A stretch of DNA of 64,000 bases, taken from Halorussus vallis. GTDB taxonomy: Archaea > Halobacteriota > Halobacteria > Halobacteriales > Haladaptataceae. Under the pieces are notes generated by a model. That model did not search any database. It worked only from the letters and a program-made list of their open reading frames with translations, and was not told the origin of the DNA. Position 1 is the first letter of the stretch; the number at the start of each line of letters is the position of its first letter. The position numbers were made by a program, and so were the translations under genes. Location: NCBI RefSeq assembly GCF_024138165.1, contig NZ_CP100000.1, positions 1,364,001 through 1,428,000 on the forward strand, written 5' to 3'. Positions 35,897 through 44,057 of the stretch are shown here, piece by piece.

Positions 35897-35964
35897 GCGG
35901 TCGTTGTTCGAGAGTAGGGTCGTCGGCGTGATAAGTCGTTTGCGGGTGTGCGGGGCCGGGTCAG

Positions 35965-36858
35965 TCAAATCTGGTAGAGCCGCGTCGTCCAGAACTGCCG
36001 GGAGGCATCCGCCAGCGCTTCGCGGGGCTTGCCGGTCGCGTCGACGGGCGCGGTCGCGTCGGCGGCGTCCGAGAACTCCCGGAGGAGCGTCTTCTCGCCG
36101 ACCACGTACACGCGGTCGGCGTCGACCGCCGCGATGGCGTCCTCGCACTTCTCGAGGTGTTCGTCTATCTGGGCGTCCCGACGGCGCTCGAACCGGCCCT
36201 GCGAGAAACCCCCCTTCGAGTGGTCGCCCTTCACGTCGCTCTCGAAGCCCCGGAAGTCGACGCGCTCGTCGCCCTCGTAGACCCCGAGGGCGAACAGGTC
36301 CGAGCGAACGAGCGCCAGCGCGAACTCGCCGACGGGGCGGAACCACGACCGGTCGAGGTCGAACCCCTCGCCCCACTCGGCGAACGGGTCGGGCGCGACC
36401 GGCGGGGTCAGCGCGGCGGCGACGAGGCCGGCGTCGTCGGTCACGGCGAGGCAGGGCGCGGCCCGGGCCACTAGGTGGGCGTGGTCGCCGAACGCCGACT
36501 CGACCGCTTCGGGGAGGTCGGCGCCGTCGTCGACCATCGCGGTCAGCGCCCCCTCGCGGCCGGCTTCGACCGAGTCGAGGCGGTCCAGCACCGAGTCGAG
36601 TCTGTCGCCTCGCACCGTCTCGACGCCCCGGAAGTCGAGGTCGGCTTCGTCGCGTTCCGAGCGCTCGACCCTGTCTTCGAGTTCCGCGATGCGGTCCTCC
36701 AGCCGGTTGACCCGCTCTTCGGCCTCCTGGCGCGCGGTGGCGGCCTCCGCGCGGCGGTCCTCCTCGGCGTCGAGTTGGCGTTCGAGGTGGCGTCTCTCCT
36801 CTTCGAGTTCCGCGATTCGGTCTTTCAGTTCCGAGCGCCCGAGCAACTCGTCCAGCAT
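35965..36858 (-). CDS. Vms1/Ankzf1-family peptidyl-tRNA hydrolase (eRF1-like)
   Basis: A 297-residue protein with an N-terminal coiled coil (residues ~8-75, LKDRIAELEEERRHLERQLD...) and an eRF1-like release domain. The candidate catalytic loop is HSKGGFSQGRFERRRDAQID, placing a glutamine where eRF1 has GGQ and Vms1 has its own Gln; the following KCEDAIAAVDADRVYVVGEK is typical. Such proteins cleave peptidyl-tRNA stuck on split 60S/50S subunits. ATG at 36858. The GTPBP1-like gene nearby fits a translation-rescue theme, though that link is inferred. Confidence 0.88.
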   Translation of the reverse strand: MLDELLGRSELKDRIAELEEERRHLERQLDAEEDRRAEAATARQEAEERVNRLEDRIAELEDRVERSERDEADLDFRGVETVRGDRLDSVLDRLDSVEAGREGALTAMVDDGADLPEAVESAFGDHAHLVARAAPCLAVTDDAGLVAAALTPPVAPDPFAEWGEGFDLDRSWFRPVGEFALALVRSDLFALGVYEGDERVDFRGFESDVKGDHSKGGFSQGRFERRRDAQIDEHLEKCEDAIAAVDADRVYVVGEKTLLREFSDAADATAPVDATGKPREALADASRQFWTTRLYQI

Positions 36859-37014
36859 TCGGCCCGAAGAGCGTGCGCGGGCGCCTTGTAGCTTCCGTCG
36901 GGAACGCGCCGGATTCCGGCGAACCCTCGCACAGAGAATATATAGAATAGGGCGGTAAATATATACTTTCGGCGGTGCCTTTAAGCCCGCGAGTCGGCTA
37001 GCCTCGACCGAGAA

Positions 37015-38004
37015 ATGACCACAGAGGGAAGCGGAGTCTACCACCGCCCCGACGCCGTATCGCAGGGCGACGCGTCCGAAACCGACGCGTTCGCCCGGCC
37101 CGTCATGCTCGCCCGGTTCGCCCGACCGCGGACCGAGACGCCGACGACGCTCGCCGTCTTCTCGGACCCGCACCTCTCCACTGGAAAGGAGGGAACCTGG
37201 AAGGTCTTCCACCGGACCGAGGCCCGCCTCCGGGCCGCCGTCGCCGACGCCAACGACCGCGACGTGGACGGCGTCGTGATCGCGGGGGACCTGACCGAGG
37301 ACGGCCGACCCGCCGACTTCGACGGCGTGGCCGACGTGCTGGCGGACCTCCGCGCGCCGTTCGCGGCGGTGCCGGGCAACCACGACGTCCCGAAGCGGTT
37401 CAAGGACCACGACACGCCGCCGGTCGCCGAGTTCGCCGAGCGGTTCGCGCCCGGAGAGTTCCCCTTCCGCGCGACGTTCGGCGGCGTGGACGTGCTGGGG
37501 TTGAACTCGGCGTCGGCCCCCGACGGGGAACTGGCGGCCACCCACGACGGCGCCGTCTCCGACGACCAACTCGCGTGGCTCGAATCGACCCTCCCGGAAA
37601 CCGACGCCGCGCTCGTGGTTTCCCACCACAACCCGCCGGGGCTCGACGCCTGCGTCGGCGAGGAGGGGTACGCACCCCACCCGCCGGTCGGCGACGCGAC
37701 CGCGTTCGTCGACGCCCTCGCAGACCACGACGCCCTCCACCTCTCGGGACACGTCCACCTGCCCGCCGCCATCACCGGCGACGTACGGGGACTCGTCTGC
37801 CCCGCGCTCTCGTCGTTCCCGCAGGCGTACGTCCTTCTGGAGGTCGGTCCCGAGGGGACGACGGTCCGGATGGTGCCGGTGGCCGACGACGAGGGCGTCG
37901 GCGAGGCCCGCGACCTTGCACAGCGGCACTCCGACCGGAGCGCCGACATCTGCGGGATGGTCGAAGCGCAGCTTTCGGACCTGCCGCTGGTGGACGAGCG
38001 GTAA
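37015..38004 (+). CDS. Calcineurin-like metallophosphoesterase
   Basis: A 329-residue phosphoesterase with all metal-binding motifs: FSDPHLS (DxH), VIAGDLTEDG (GDxx), VPGNHDV (GNHD), VVSHHNPPG and LSGHVHLP (GHxH). These bind two metal ions that hydrolyse a phosphoester; members act on cyclic nucleotides, nucleotides or phospholipids, and the substrate here is not evident. No signal peptide. The promoter region holds two AT-rich boxes, and CTTTAAG centred ~30 nt before the ATG fits a near-leaderless transcript. Divergent from the Vms1-like gene. Confidence 0.92.
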   Translation: MTTEGSGVYHRPDAVSQGDASETDAFARPVMLARFARPRTETPTTLAVFSDPHLSTGKEGTWKVFHRTEARLRAAVADANDRDVDGVVIAGDLTEDGRPADFDGVADVLADLRAPFAAVPGNHDVPKRFKDHDTPPVAEFAERFAPGEFPFRATFGGVDVLGLNSASAPDGELAATHDGAVSDDQLAWLESTLPETDAALVVSHHNPPGLDACVGEEGYAPHPPVGDATAFVDALADHDALHLSGHVHLPAAITGDVRGLVCPALSSFPQAYVLLEVGPEGTTVRMVPVADDEGVGEARDLAQRHSDRSADICGMVEAQLSDLPLVDER

Positions 38005-38180
38005 GCGGTCGCGGCACGGGGCCGGACGAGCGGGGTCGAACGAGCGGCCCCGGTCGTGAGTACCGCCGATTAGAAGTTTCTCCTCGTTCGAAACCCGTGC
38101 TAGCCGCTCGGCTCTCGAATCGTCTCCTTCGAAAATTGTGTCCCGAGAAAAACCGAGGTATCGTGGGCGCGTCTCGGCGC

Positions 38181-39245
38181 TCAGTCGGCGGCGACAGGCG
38201 TTCGACGGCCGGCCATCGCCAGCACGTCGTCGAAGAACTCGAGCGTGTCGTTCGGGCCGGGGTTGGCCTCGGGGTGGTACTGGCGGGTGATGACGTCGAG
38301 GTCGTCGCTCTCCAGACCCTCGGCGGTGTCGTCGTTGACGTTGACCTGGGTCACGTCGAGTTCGGGGCCGGGTTCGGCGACCGTGTAGCCGTGGTTCTGG
38401 GTGGTCATGACGACCTTGTTCGACCGGAGGTCCCGAACCGGCTGGTTGACGCCGCGGTGGCCGAAGGCCATCTTCTCGGTGGTGCCGCCCAGTGCGCGGG
38501 CGACGATCTGCTGGCCGAGGCAGATGCCGGCCAGCGGGACTTCGCCGACGAACTCCGAGACGAGTGTCTCGGCCGCCTCGAAGTTGGCGGGGTCGCCCGG
38601 CCCGTTCGAGACGAACAGCACGTCGGGGTCGAGGGCGGCGACGTCGGCGACGTCGGCGTCGTAAGGCAGGACGTGGACCGCGGCGTCGCGCTCGACCAGC
38701 GAGGCGACGATGCTGTCCTTCGCGCCGCAGTCGATCAGCGCGACGTCGGTTTCGCCCTCAGGGTTGTACGTCTTCGGCTCGGAGACGCTGACCTGCGCGC
38801 CGATGTCGGTGTGGTCGCTCATGCCCGGACAGTCGGCGAGCGCGGCCTTCGCATCCTCGGGGGTCGCGTCGGGGCCGGCGGCGATACCGCACTTCATCGC
38901 GCCGCCCTCTCGAACCTGGCCCACGAGGTCGCGGGTGTCCAGGTGGTCGACCGCGGGGACGCCCTCGGATTCGAGCCACTCGGCCACGTCGTCGGTGAGT
39001 TCGCGCGCGACGACGGCGCGGGGGTGGACGCGCTCGCTCTCGAATCGCTCGGCTCGGACGCCGTAGTTCCCGATGAGCGGGTACGAGAAGGTGAGTATCT
39101 GCTCCTCGTAGGAGGGGTCGGTCAGGCTCTCCTCGTAGCCCGTATAGGCGGTCGTAAATACCAGTTCTCCGCGGGCCGTACCCGGTGCGCGACAGCGAGC
39201 TTCTACGACGCTGCCGCCTTCGAGTGCCACGTATGCGCCCGGCAT
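38181..39245 (-). CDS. carA: Carbamoyl-phosphate synthase small (glutaminase) subunit
   Basis: This subunit hydrolyses glutamine and passes ammonia to CarB for carbamoyl phosphate, precursor of arginine and pyrimidines. The 354 residues contain the N-terminal CarA domain (LVFTTAYTGYEESLTDPSYE, GNYGVR) and a class I glutaminase with nucleophile Cys in GICLGQQIVARALGG and the His-Glu pair in RQYHPEANPGP. The ATG at 39245 fits a TTTATT box centred ~29 nt upstream; an ATG at 39257 is also possible. carB is not in the window. Divergent Lrp gene and a shared palindrome suggest regulation. Confidence 0.95.
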   Translation of the reverse strand: MPGAYVALEGGSVVEARCRAPGTARGELVFTTAYTGYEESLTDPSYEEQILTFSYPLIGNYGVRAERFESERVHPRAVVARELTDDVAEWLESEGVPAVDHLDTRDLVGQVREGGAMKCGIAAGPDATPEDAKAALADCPGMSDHTDIGAQVSVSEPKTYNPEGETDVALIDCGAKDSIVASLVERDAAVHVLPYDADVADVAALDPDVLFVSNGPGDPANFEAAETLVSEFVGEVPLAGICLGQQIVARALGGTTEKMAFGHRGVNQPVRDLRSNKVVMTTQNHGYTVAEPGPELDVTQVNVNDDTAEGLESDDLDVITRQYHPEANPGPNDTLEFFDDVLAMAGRRTPVAAD

Positions 39246-39271
39246 TACGAGATTCATATGGGAACCGGGAC

Positions 39272-39277
39272 AATAAA
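39272..39277 (-). promoter_or_regulatory. TATA-like box of carA
   Basis: Minus-strand TTTATT. A start ~27 nt downstream falls at ~39248, which favours ATG 39245 over ATG 39257. Confidence 0.5.
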
Positions 39278-39296
39278 CCTTGCTTTCGAAGCGAAG

Positions 39297-39311
39297 TTAC
39301 GAATTTCGTAA
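39297..39311. promoter_or_regulatory. Perfect 15-bp palindromic operator candidate, carA/Lrp intergenic
   Basis: TTACGAA (39297-39303), T, TTCGTAA (39305-39311): perfect 7-bp arms around one base, placed ~20 nt behind the carA TATA box and 36 nt before the Lrp start. The size and location suit a dimeric helix-turn-helix regulator, most simply the adjacent Lrp protein controlling itself and carA. Confidence 0.6.
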
Positions 39312-39347
39312 TCATCAAGTGGCCCCCACGTCTACCTTCGCATCTCA

Positions 39348-39761
39348 ATGGACGAACTGGACCGCCGAATACTGTCCATCCTCCGCCGAGACGCCCGAAA
39401 ACCCTACACGGAGATCGCCGAGACGGTCGGCACCTCCGAGGGGACCGTCCGCAACCGCGTCGAGCGCATGACCGGCGACGGCGTCATCGAACGGTTCACG
39501 GTCGCCACCCGGACCGGCAACGTCAAGGCGATGATCGAACTCGACGTGGCCGTCGACGTCAACACCTCCGACCTCGGCGAACAGGTCGCCGAGTGGGAGC
39601 CGGTGGACTTCGTCTGGCAGGTTTCCGGCGAGGAGGACATCGTGCTGGTCGTCGACGCCGCCGACACCCAGAGCGTCAACGAACTCATCACGCGCGCACG
39701 CGAACTCCCGGAGGTCGTCAACACGAAGACCAGGCTGATCCTCGACGAGAAGTTGGGGTGA
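39348..39761 (+). CDS. Lrp/AsnC-family transcriptional regulator
   Basis: A 137-residue regulator with N-terminal HTH (DELDRRILSILRRDARKPYT, VGTSEGTVRNRVERMTGDGV) and a C-terminal RAM ligand-binding domain (FVWQVSGEEDIVLVVDAADT). It likely forms dimers or octamers responding to an amino acid or related metabolite. Divergent orientation with carA across a palindromic site implies control of carbamoyl-phosphate supply. Haloarchaea often keep this pair together, from general knowledge. The hairpin at 39789-39827 follows its stop. Confidence 0.92.
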   Translation: MDELDRRILSILRRDARKPYTEIAETVGTSEGTVRNRVERMTGDGVIERFTVATRTGNVKAMIELDVAVDVNTSDLGEQVAEWEPVDFVWQVSGEEDIVLVVDAADTQSVNELITRARELPEVVNTKTRLILDEKLG

Positions 39762-39788
39762 GGGGACGTTCGCCGAACTGGGGCCATC

Positions 39789-39827
39789 GACGCCGGTCGC
39801 CGACGCGTGGCGTCGGCGACCGGCGTC
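39789..39827. terminator. Bidirectional hairpin between Lrp and PHP genes
   Basis: Perfect 18-bp arms (39789-39806 and 39810-39827) around GTG, located between the stops of two convergent genes, so it can serve both transcripts. Confidence 0.65.
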
Positions 39828-39839
39828 CCCGCGCGTCAC

Positions 39840-40571
39840 TCAGCCGTCGACCTGCCCGGGTTCGGGCGGTTCGCCCGCACCCGGGGAGTCGAGCCACTCG
39901 GGTCGCTGGAGGTAGCCTTTGTCCTCGTGAATCTGCCGGTAGAACCGCCGGAGCAGTCGGTTGAACGCGCCGCGGTGGACCCGCGGTTCGACTCGGCCGT
40001 CCCGGATGGCGGCCGCGACGCTCTCGGGGGTGAGTTCGTCGGCGTCGATGGCGGTGTAGGCCCGGCCGACCTCGACGGGGTAGTGAGCGTCGCTCCCGCC
40101 GACCAGCGGCAGGTCCTGGTCCTCGGCCAGTTCGCGCACCCACTGCTCGGTCCGGGGGTGTTTGCCGTTGACCTCGATGGCGTCGAAGTCGACGTCGACG
40201 TTCTTGACCGTGCTGTTGCGGTACGGGTGGGCCACCACGGCCGCACAGCCGCGGTCGTGGGCCAACTCGACGGTCTCCTCGGGCGAGAGCTCGCCCGGTT
40301 CGGTCCGCCGGGGCGGGTCGGGGCCGATGACGAGGACGTGGCCGTGGGTCGTCGACACCTCGACGCCGGGAATCGTCCCCGCGAACGGGCCGGTCGGCCC
40401 GCCGAGGTCGAAGGACCGGTAGTAGTCGTGATTCGTCAGCGCGACCGCATCCAGATTCCGCAACCGGGCGACCCCCGCGAGCAGTCGCACGCCGACCAGG
40501 TCGAAGTACTCCGCCGCCCGCTCGTGGCCGTGGAAGAACCGCGTGTGCGAATGTAGGTCGACGGCGTACAC
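39840..40571 (-). CDS. PHP-domain metal-dependent hydrolase
   Basis: A 243-residue PHP-fold protein with metal-binding motifs VDLHSHTRFFHG (DxHxH), ALTNHDYY, EVSTTHGHVL, AAVVAHPYRN and the final GGSDAHYPVEVG. PHP enzymes cleave phosphoesters with two or three metal ions; known relatives include histidinol phosphatase and nuclease-like RNase P subunit partners, but the substrate here is not evident. It starts with GTG at 40571, the only codon that preserves the DxHxH strand. Convergent with the Lrp gene. Confidence 0.87.
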   Translation of the reverse strand: MYAVDLHSHTRFFHGHERAAEYFDLVGVRLLAGVARLRNLDAVALTNHDYYRSFDLGGPTGPFAGTIPGVEVSTTHGHVLVIGPDPPRRTEPGELSPEETVELAHDRGCAAVVAHPYRNSTVKNVDVDFDAIEVNGKHPRTEQWVRELAEDQDLPLVGGSDAHYPVEVGRAYTAIDADELTPESVAAAIRDGRVEPRVHRGAFNRLLRRFYRQIHEDKGYLQRPEWLDSPGAGEPPEPGQVDG

Positions 40572-40627
40572 GCGAGGGAAAACGAGCCGGTAGACCTTTG
40601 TCTTTCTGCCCCAAAACGTTCAACATA

Positions 40628-41581
40628 ATGACCGTCGACGGGGTCGGCTCGACGGGTGATTTGGCATCGACCGACGACGTCCACTACGACCGTGTCGTCG
40701 TCCTCAACCCCGTCAGCGGTAACGGCGGTCACCGCGACCGGGTCCGGAACCTCGCCGACGAGTTCGGCTACACGGTCCTGGAGACGCGCTCGCCCGGCGA
40801 GGCGGTCGAGTTCGGCCGCCTCCTCGGGCAGGCCGGAATCGACCTCGTGGCGGCCGCTGGCGGCGACGGAACCCTCAACGAGGTCGCCCGCGGTCTCGAC
40901 GCCGCCGACGCGCTCGGGGAGGCGACGTTCGGCGTCGTGCCGACCGGGACGGGCAACAACCTCGCCGGCAACGTCGGCGTCCGGGACATCGAACACGCCT
41001 TCGAGGTGCTGGAGAGCGGCGAACGCCGCCGCATCGACGTGGGGACCGGCGACAGTCGACTCTTCCTGAACTCCTGCGTCGCGGGACTGACCGCCGACGC
41101 CAGCGCCTCGACCACACCGGAGATGAAAGAGCGACTGGGCGTGCTGGCCTACGTCGTCTGCGGCCTGCGGGCGGTGACGGAGTTCGACGCGCTCCCGCTC
41201 TGCGTGGAGGCCTCCGGCCCGGACGGCGACCGGATGTGGTCCGGCGAGGCCGTCACCGTCCTCGTGGGCAACGTGCGTCGGTTCCCCGCGATGGGGCGCT
41301 CGCAGGCCAACTGCGAGGACGGCCTGCTCGACGTGACCATCGTCGAGCAGATGCCCTCCGGGAGCCTGCTGGAGGAGGCCGCCGTCCAGCGGCTGTTCGG
41401 CGACGAAACCGAGCACGTCACCCACCTCACCGCCTCGGAACTCGGCGTGACTGTCCAGCGCGACGACCCGGTGGGATTCAGCTTCGACGGCGAGATAAAC
41501 GATTACAACGCGCTGTCGATGCGGACGCGCGAGAAGGCGATGACGCTGTGCGTCGGCGAGGACTACGAGCCGACGCCCTGA
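40628..41581 (+). CDS. Diacylglycerol/lipid kinase-family protein
   Basis: A 317-residue lipid kinase-like enzyme with the DAGK catalytic pattern: VLNPVSGNGGHRDRV, DLVAAAGGDGTLNEVARGLD (GGDGT nucleotide-binding motif) and VPTGTGNNLAGNVG. The C-terminal half matches DgkB/YegS proteins (SQANCEDGLLDVTIVEQMP, FSFDGEINDY). It would phosphorylate a lipid such as an archaeal diether glycerol or a sphingoid-like substrate; which one is unknown. The ATG at 40628 fits VDGVGSTGD..., ten codons inside the longer open frame. Confidence 0.92.
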   Translation: MTVDGVGSTGDLASTDDVHYDRVVVLNPVSGNGGHRDRVRNLADEFGYTVLETRSPGEAVEFGRLLGQAGIDLVAAAGGDGTLNEVARGLDAADALGEATFGVVPTGTGNNLAGNVGVRDIEHAFEVLESGERRRIDVGTGDSRLFLNSCVAGLTADASASTTPEMKERLGVLAYVVCGLRAVTEFDALPLCVEASGPDGDRMWSGEAVTVLVGNVRRFPAMGRSQANCEDGLLDVTIVEQMPSGSLLEEAAVQRLFGDETEHVTHLTASELGVTVQRDDPVGFSFDGEINDYNALSMRTREKAMTLCVGEDYEPTP

Positions 41582-41597
41582 CCCCGACCGGCGCGCG

Positions 41598-41816
41598 TCA
41601 CGCTTCGAGTCGATAGCGGTACGGCGAGGACCGGATGACCGTCACGTCGTCCTCGGCGTACCGACCGAGTACCGTGGCGACTCGGTGGGCACTGTCGAAC
41701 TGCTCGCCGTTAGCTTCGAGCAACTGAAGAATCTCGCGCGCCGTCAACGGCTCGTCGGGGTCCGCCTCGGCGAGTACGGTGCGGATACGGTCGTACTCCC
41801 GCGCGCGGTGGCGCAT
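41598..41816 (-). CDS. Small haloarchaeal protein, winged-helix-like
   Basis: A 72-residue basic-acidic protein MRHRAREYDRIRTVLAEADP, with LTAREILQLLEANGEQFDSA, HRVATVLGRYAEDDVTVIR and a beta ending SSPYRYRLEA. The helix-helix-strand pattern resembles a minimal winged helix that could bind DNA. GGTTAAGT on the minus strand ~28 nt before the ATG suggests a leaderless transcript. No named family is recognised. Confidence 0.65.
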   Translation of the reverse strand: MRHRAREYDRIRTVLAEADPDEPLTAREILQLLEANGEQFDSAHRVATVLGRYAEDDVTVIRSSPYRYRLEA

Positions 41817-41890
41817 ACTACTCTGTCGGATGTCGTTACACTTAACCGTCAGTCAGACGCGCGTCAGACACACATACGAAGATGCACATT

Positions 41891-42424
41891 TCAGGCCGCG
41901 GTGTCGTGCGGCCCGGTGAAATCGCGCTCGCGGCGGTACTGTTCGACGAACTCGCTCACGTCGAAGTTCAGCATGTCGTCTTCGAACTGCGCCATCGCGT
42001 CGTCGTTCTCGGCGTGGCTGACGGCGTGTTCCATCAACTCCACGAGGAGTTCGACCACGATCTCGTGGAGGCGCCGCGAGTCAAAGTCGGTGACCCACAC
42101 CAGCGCGTAGCCGACGTCCTGGTCGTCCTCGACGTTCTCGCTCGTCACATCGCCGGGGAACTCCTCCATCACCACGCCCATGATGTGGGCGGTGCCGAAC
42201 TCCCCGAGGTCGTCGTCGGTATCGATGGTCTCCTGCAGCACGGCGACGAGGAACTCCGGGACGAAGCGCGACGGCGGATGGATGTCCATCACGACCGCGT
42301 GGGACTCCCCGCACGCGCAGTCGTACTCACGCATCCCCATGTCGAGTTCGTGGACGTGCACCGACTCGCCGCAAGGGAGGTCAAGCTCCGCGCCGCGGCC
42401 GCCCGGAACGCCCGGTTCTGCCAT
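41891..42424 (-). CDS. DUF5815-family protein
   Basis: A 177-residue acidic haloarchaeal protein matching DUF5815 from memory. The N-terminal 50 residues hold a four-ligand metal site candidate (LPCGESVHVHELDMGMREYD, CACGESHAVVMDIHPPSRFV) with CxCG and histidines. The helical remainder (FLVAVLQETIDTDDDLGEF, LHEIVVELLVELMEHAVSHA) has no membrane segments. CTTTAAAC ~27 nt before the ATG gives a leaderless start. Function is unknown; the cysteine and histidine cluster suggests zinc. Confidence 0.85.
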   Translation of the reverse strand: MAEPGVPGGRGAELDLPCGESVHVHELDMGMREYDCACGESHAVVMDIHPPSRFVPEFLVAVLQETIDTDDDLGEFGTAHIMGVVMEEFPGDVTSENVEDDQDVGYALVWVTDFDSRRLHEIVVELLVELMEHAVSHAENDDAMAQFEDDMLNFDVSEFVEQYRRERDFTGPHDTAA

Positions 42425-42592
42425 GTCCGGGGCTTGGAGTCTCGCGCGTTTAAAGGCCGCGGATAGGAGGCGTTTCGCCTTCGGAGGTCTGCTTTCCTGC
42501 TACGCGAGATAGCAACAGCAGTGACCGTGACCACCTCGAAAGCTCATACGTACGCTGAGAATTGCAATCATCGCAATGACTGCAACCGCCTC
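42425..42592. other. Gene-free upstream part of the 42.4-42.9 kb gap
   Basis: Promoter region of the DUF5815 gene plus sequence lacking a credible gene. It contains a short repeat of ACCTCGAAAGC at ~42532 and ~42590 (ACCGCCTCGAAAGC), with AATTGCAATCATCGCAATGAC between them. Confidence 0.4.
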
Positions 42593-42725
42593 GAAAGCCC
42601 CCGGCCGGTCGCGGTCGTTCTGTGGGATATTCACGCCTCACTTCGTTCGGCGAGAATAGTTGCCCACAGAAGCGACCAAGGGCCTGCGGCCCGCGACCGG
42701 CCGGCCCTTTCAGTCCCACCCACGA
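42593..42725. repeat. Structured GC-rich repeat element, family 1 copy A
   Basis: A 133-nt element that folds as nested stems. Outer 14-bp arms 42601-42614 and 42691-42704 are perfect; the next, 42613-42626 with 42663-42677, has one bulge; the inner stem is TATTCACGCC/GGCGAGAATA with one mismatch. A small hairpin GGGCC-TGC-GGCCC (42680-42692) interrupts the right side. The ends GAAAGCCCCCG and GCGGCCCGCGA...TTTCAGTCCCACCCA recur at 48984-49214. No protein is encoded. It may be a non-coding RNA, a miniature mobile element or a terminator unit. Confidence 0.6.
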
Positions 42726-42860
42726 GGAAGGTGACACCGAGCGTCTATGGTAGAATGTGTGACCGAGCGTTTGCGGTAGAGGGTGTCGTCGCGCGCTTCC
42801 GCGGCGTCGGCCCGTGGCTACAGCAACCTCAGAAGCCAGTACGAGAGTTCGAAAGGACAG

Positions 42861-43274
42861 TCAGGGCCAGTCGTCGCGCTGGTCCTCTTCGGGCGTCTCG
42901 TCGTCCTCGTCGGTGTCGCTCGCGAGGTCCCATTCCGCCGCCTCCGCGGCGTCCTCGACGTGGAGGAACTCCCACTCGTGCTCCTCGGCGACCTCGCGGT
43001 CCTCGTCGGACGTGCCGACGAAGACGTGACGGTCGGTGTCGAACTGCTCGCGGACGCTCTCTAAGCTCTCGCCCTTGCCCTTCGGTCCGGAGAAGAAGTC
43101 CTGGCGGATGCGGTTCTTCCGGGTGAAGTTCGTCACGACGTAGGTCGGTTCGTCCGAGACGACGCCGACGTAGCGACTCCAGCGGCGGGCGTCGTCGAAC
43201 ACCTCGCCGGGTTTGGCGAGCGCTTTCAGCGCCGTGAGTTCGAAGGCGAGGGTCATCTCGCCGCTTCCGTTCAT
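42861..43274 (-). CDS. DUF7124-like haloarchaeal protein
   Basis: A 137-residue cytosolic acidic protein: MNGSGEMTLAFELTALKALA, FDDARRWSRYVGVVSDEPTY, VVTNFTRKNRIRQDFFSGPK and FDTDRHVFVGTSDEDREVAE, ending in a very acidic tail. The basic NFTRKNRIRQDFF stretch could touch nucleic acid or phosphate. Start at 43274 is chosen over 43301 because the family begins just before MTLAFEL. Assignment to DUF7124 is from memory. Function unknown. Confidence 0.8.
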   Translation of the reverse strand: MNGSGEMTLAFELTALKALAKPGEVFDDARRWSRYVGVVSDEPTYVVTNFTRKNRIRQDFFSGPKGKGESLESVREQFDTDRHVFVGTSDEDREVAEEHEWEFLHVEDAAEAAEWDLASDTDEDDETPEEDQRDDWP

Positions 43275-43367
43275 ACCCTCGAATCGGCGCGTCGAAGCCA
43301 AAATGGCTTCGGTCCGGAGTCGACTCGGCCGCCTCCCACGACCGACTTCGACTCCGACCGCCCGAAC

Positions 43368-43610
43368 TCACGCGAGTTCGACCCGGAGATACTCGGAGAA
43401 CACGACGACCGGTTCGTTCGCGAACGCCGCGGCGACGCTCGGCGGGACGACGACGCTCGCCCGTCGCCCGCACTCGGCCAGCAGTCGCTGTGCCGACTCG
43501 GGCAGTTCGTCGTAGTGGCACACCGGGACGCCCGGCGGAACGGTCTCTATCGGTCGGACGCTCAGCGTCCGGCACTCCCCATCTGCTCCAGAGGTCGTGT
43601 TCGAAGCCAT
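43368..43610 (-). CDS. Small haloarchaeal hypothetical protein
   Basis: An 80-residue protein with MASNTTSGADGECRTLSVRP, VPPGVPVCHYDELPESAQRL and VVVPPSVAAAFANEPVVVFS. It has two isolated cysteines and alternating strand-helix pattern but no known family. The start at 43610 follows the palindrome GGTATCAAATACC (43621-43633) and an AT-rich CTTAATATAT box. Function cannot be inferred. Confidence 0.6.
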   Translation of the reverse strand: MASNTTSGADGECRTLSVRPIETVPPGVPVCHYDELPESAQRLLAECGRRASVVVPPSVAAAFANEPVVVFSEYLRVELA

Positions 43611-43620
43611 CGTGCTACAC

Positions 43621-43633
43621 GGTATCAAATACC
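43621..43633. promoter_or_regulatory. Short palindrome between TATA box and start of the 80-aa gene
   Basis: GGTAT-CAA-ATACC, 5-bp perfect arms, 11 nt before the ATG at 43610 and just downstream of AT-rich CTTAATATAT (minus strand). Its position over the predicted start site would suit a repressor. Confidence 0.35.
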
Positions 43634-43767
43634 TTGGCATATATTAAGCGTTCCGGCGTCGAGCAACTAAGCCGACAGGTCGACGGACGAACCATCCGCT
43701 CGAACGTCGAAGGGAAGAACCGGGAAAATCGACCGACTGCGGCGGGGAGTCACCGCATTCGGGGGAC

Positions 43768-44004
43768 TCAGAAGCGGTACTCGTCGTCCTCGCCGCCGAA
43801 CGACCGCTCGCTCGTCTCCATCATCTCGTCGGCGAACCCCATCTCGTCTTCGGGTTCGCTCTGCATTGTCGTCTGGTGCTCTTTGATGCCGAGCGAGAGC
43901 ATCTCCTCGACCGCCTCTTGGCGGTCGACGAACTCCTCCTGGGAAACCAACTGATCGATCTGCATGTCCACGTCGTCCGACAGCGAGATTTCGACCTGAG
44001 GCAT
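43768..44004 (-). CDS. DUF7120-like ribbon-helix-helix-type protein
   Basis: A 78-residue protein starting MPQVEISLSDDVDMQIDQLV, followed by SQEEFVDRQEAVEEMLSLGI; this beta-helix-helix start is like CopG/Arc ribbon-helix-helix DNA-binding domains. The C-terminus is acidic (MGFADEMMETSERSFGGEDD). It matches haloarchaeal DUF7120 from memory. It may be a small regulator acting as a dimer. Divergent from the 94-aa gene with a near-symmetrical TATA box between. Confidence 0.75.
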   Translation of the reverse strand: MPQVEISLSDDVDMQIDQLVSQEEFVDRQEAVEEMLSLGIKEHQTTMQSEPEDEMGFADEMMETSERSFGGEDDEYRF

Positions 44005-44057
44005 GATGCGTCGATAGGAACTCCAACTACAACAACGTTTGCTTGTCACGTAACCAG

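Noticed and set aside
42521-43126. 201-codon frame through the repeat gap
   Set aside because: Runs through structured repeat A and antisense to the DUF7124-like gene; arginine-rich.
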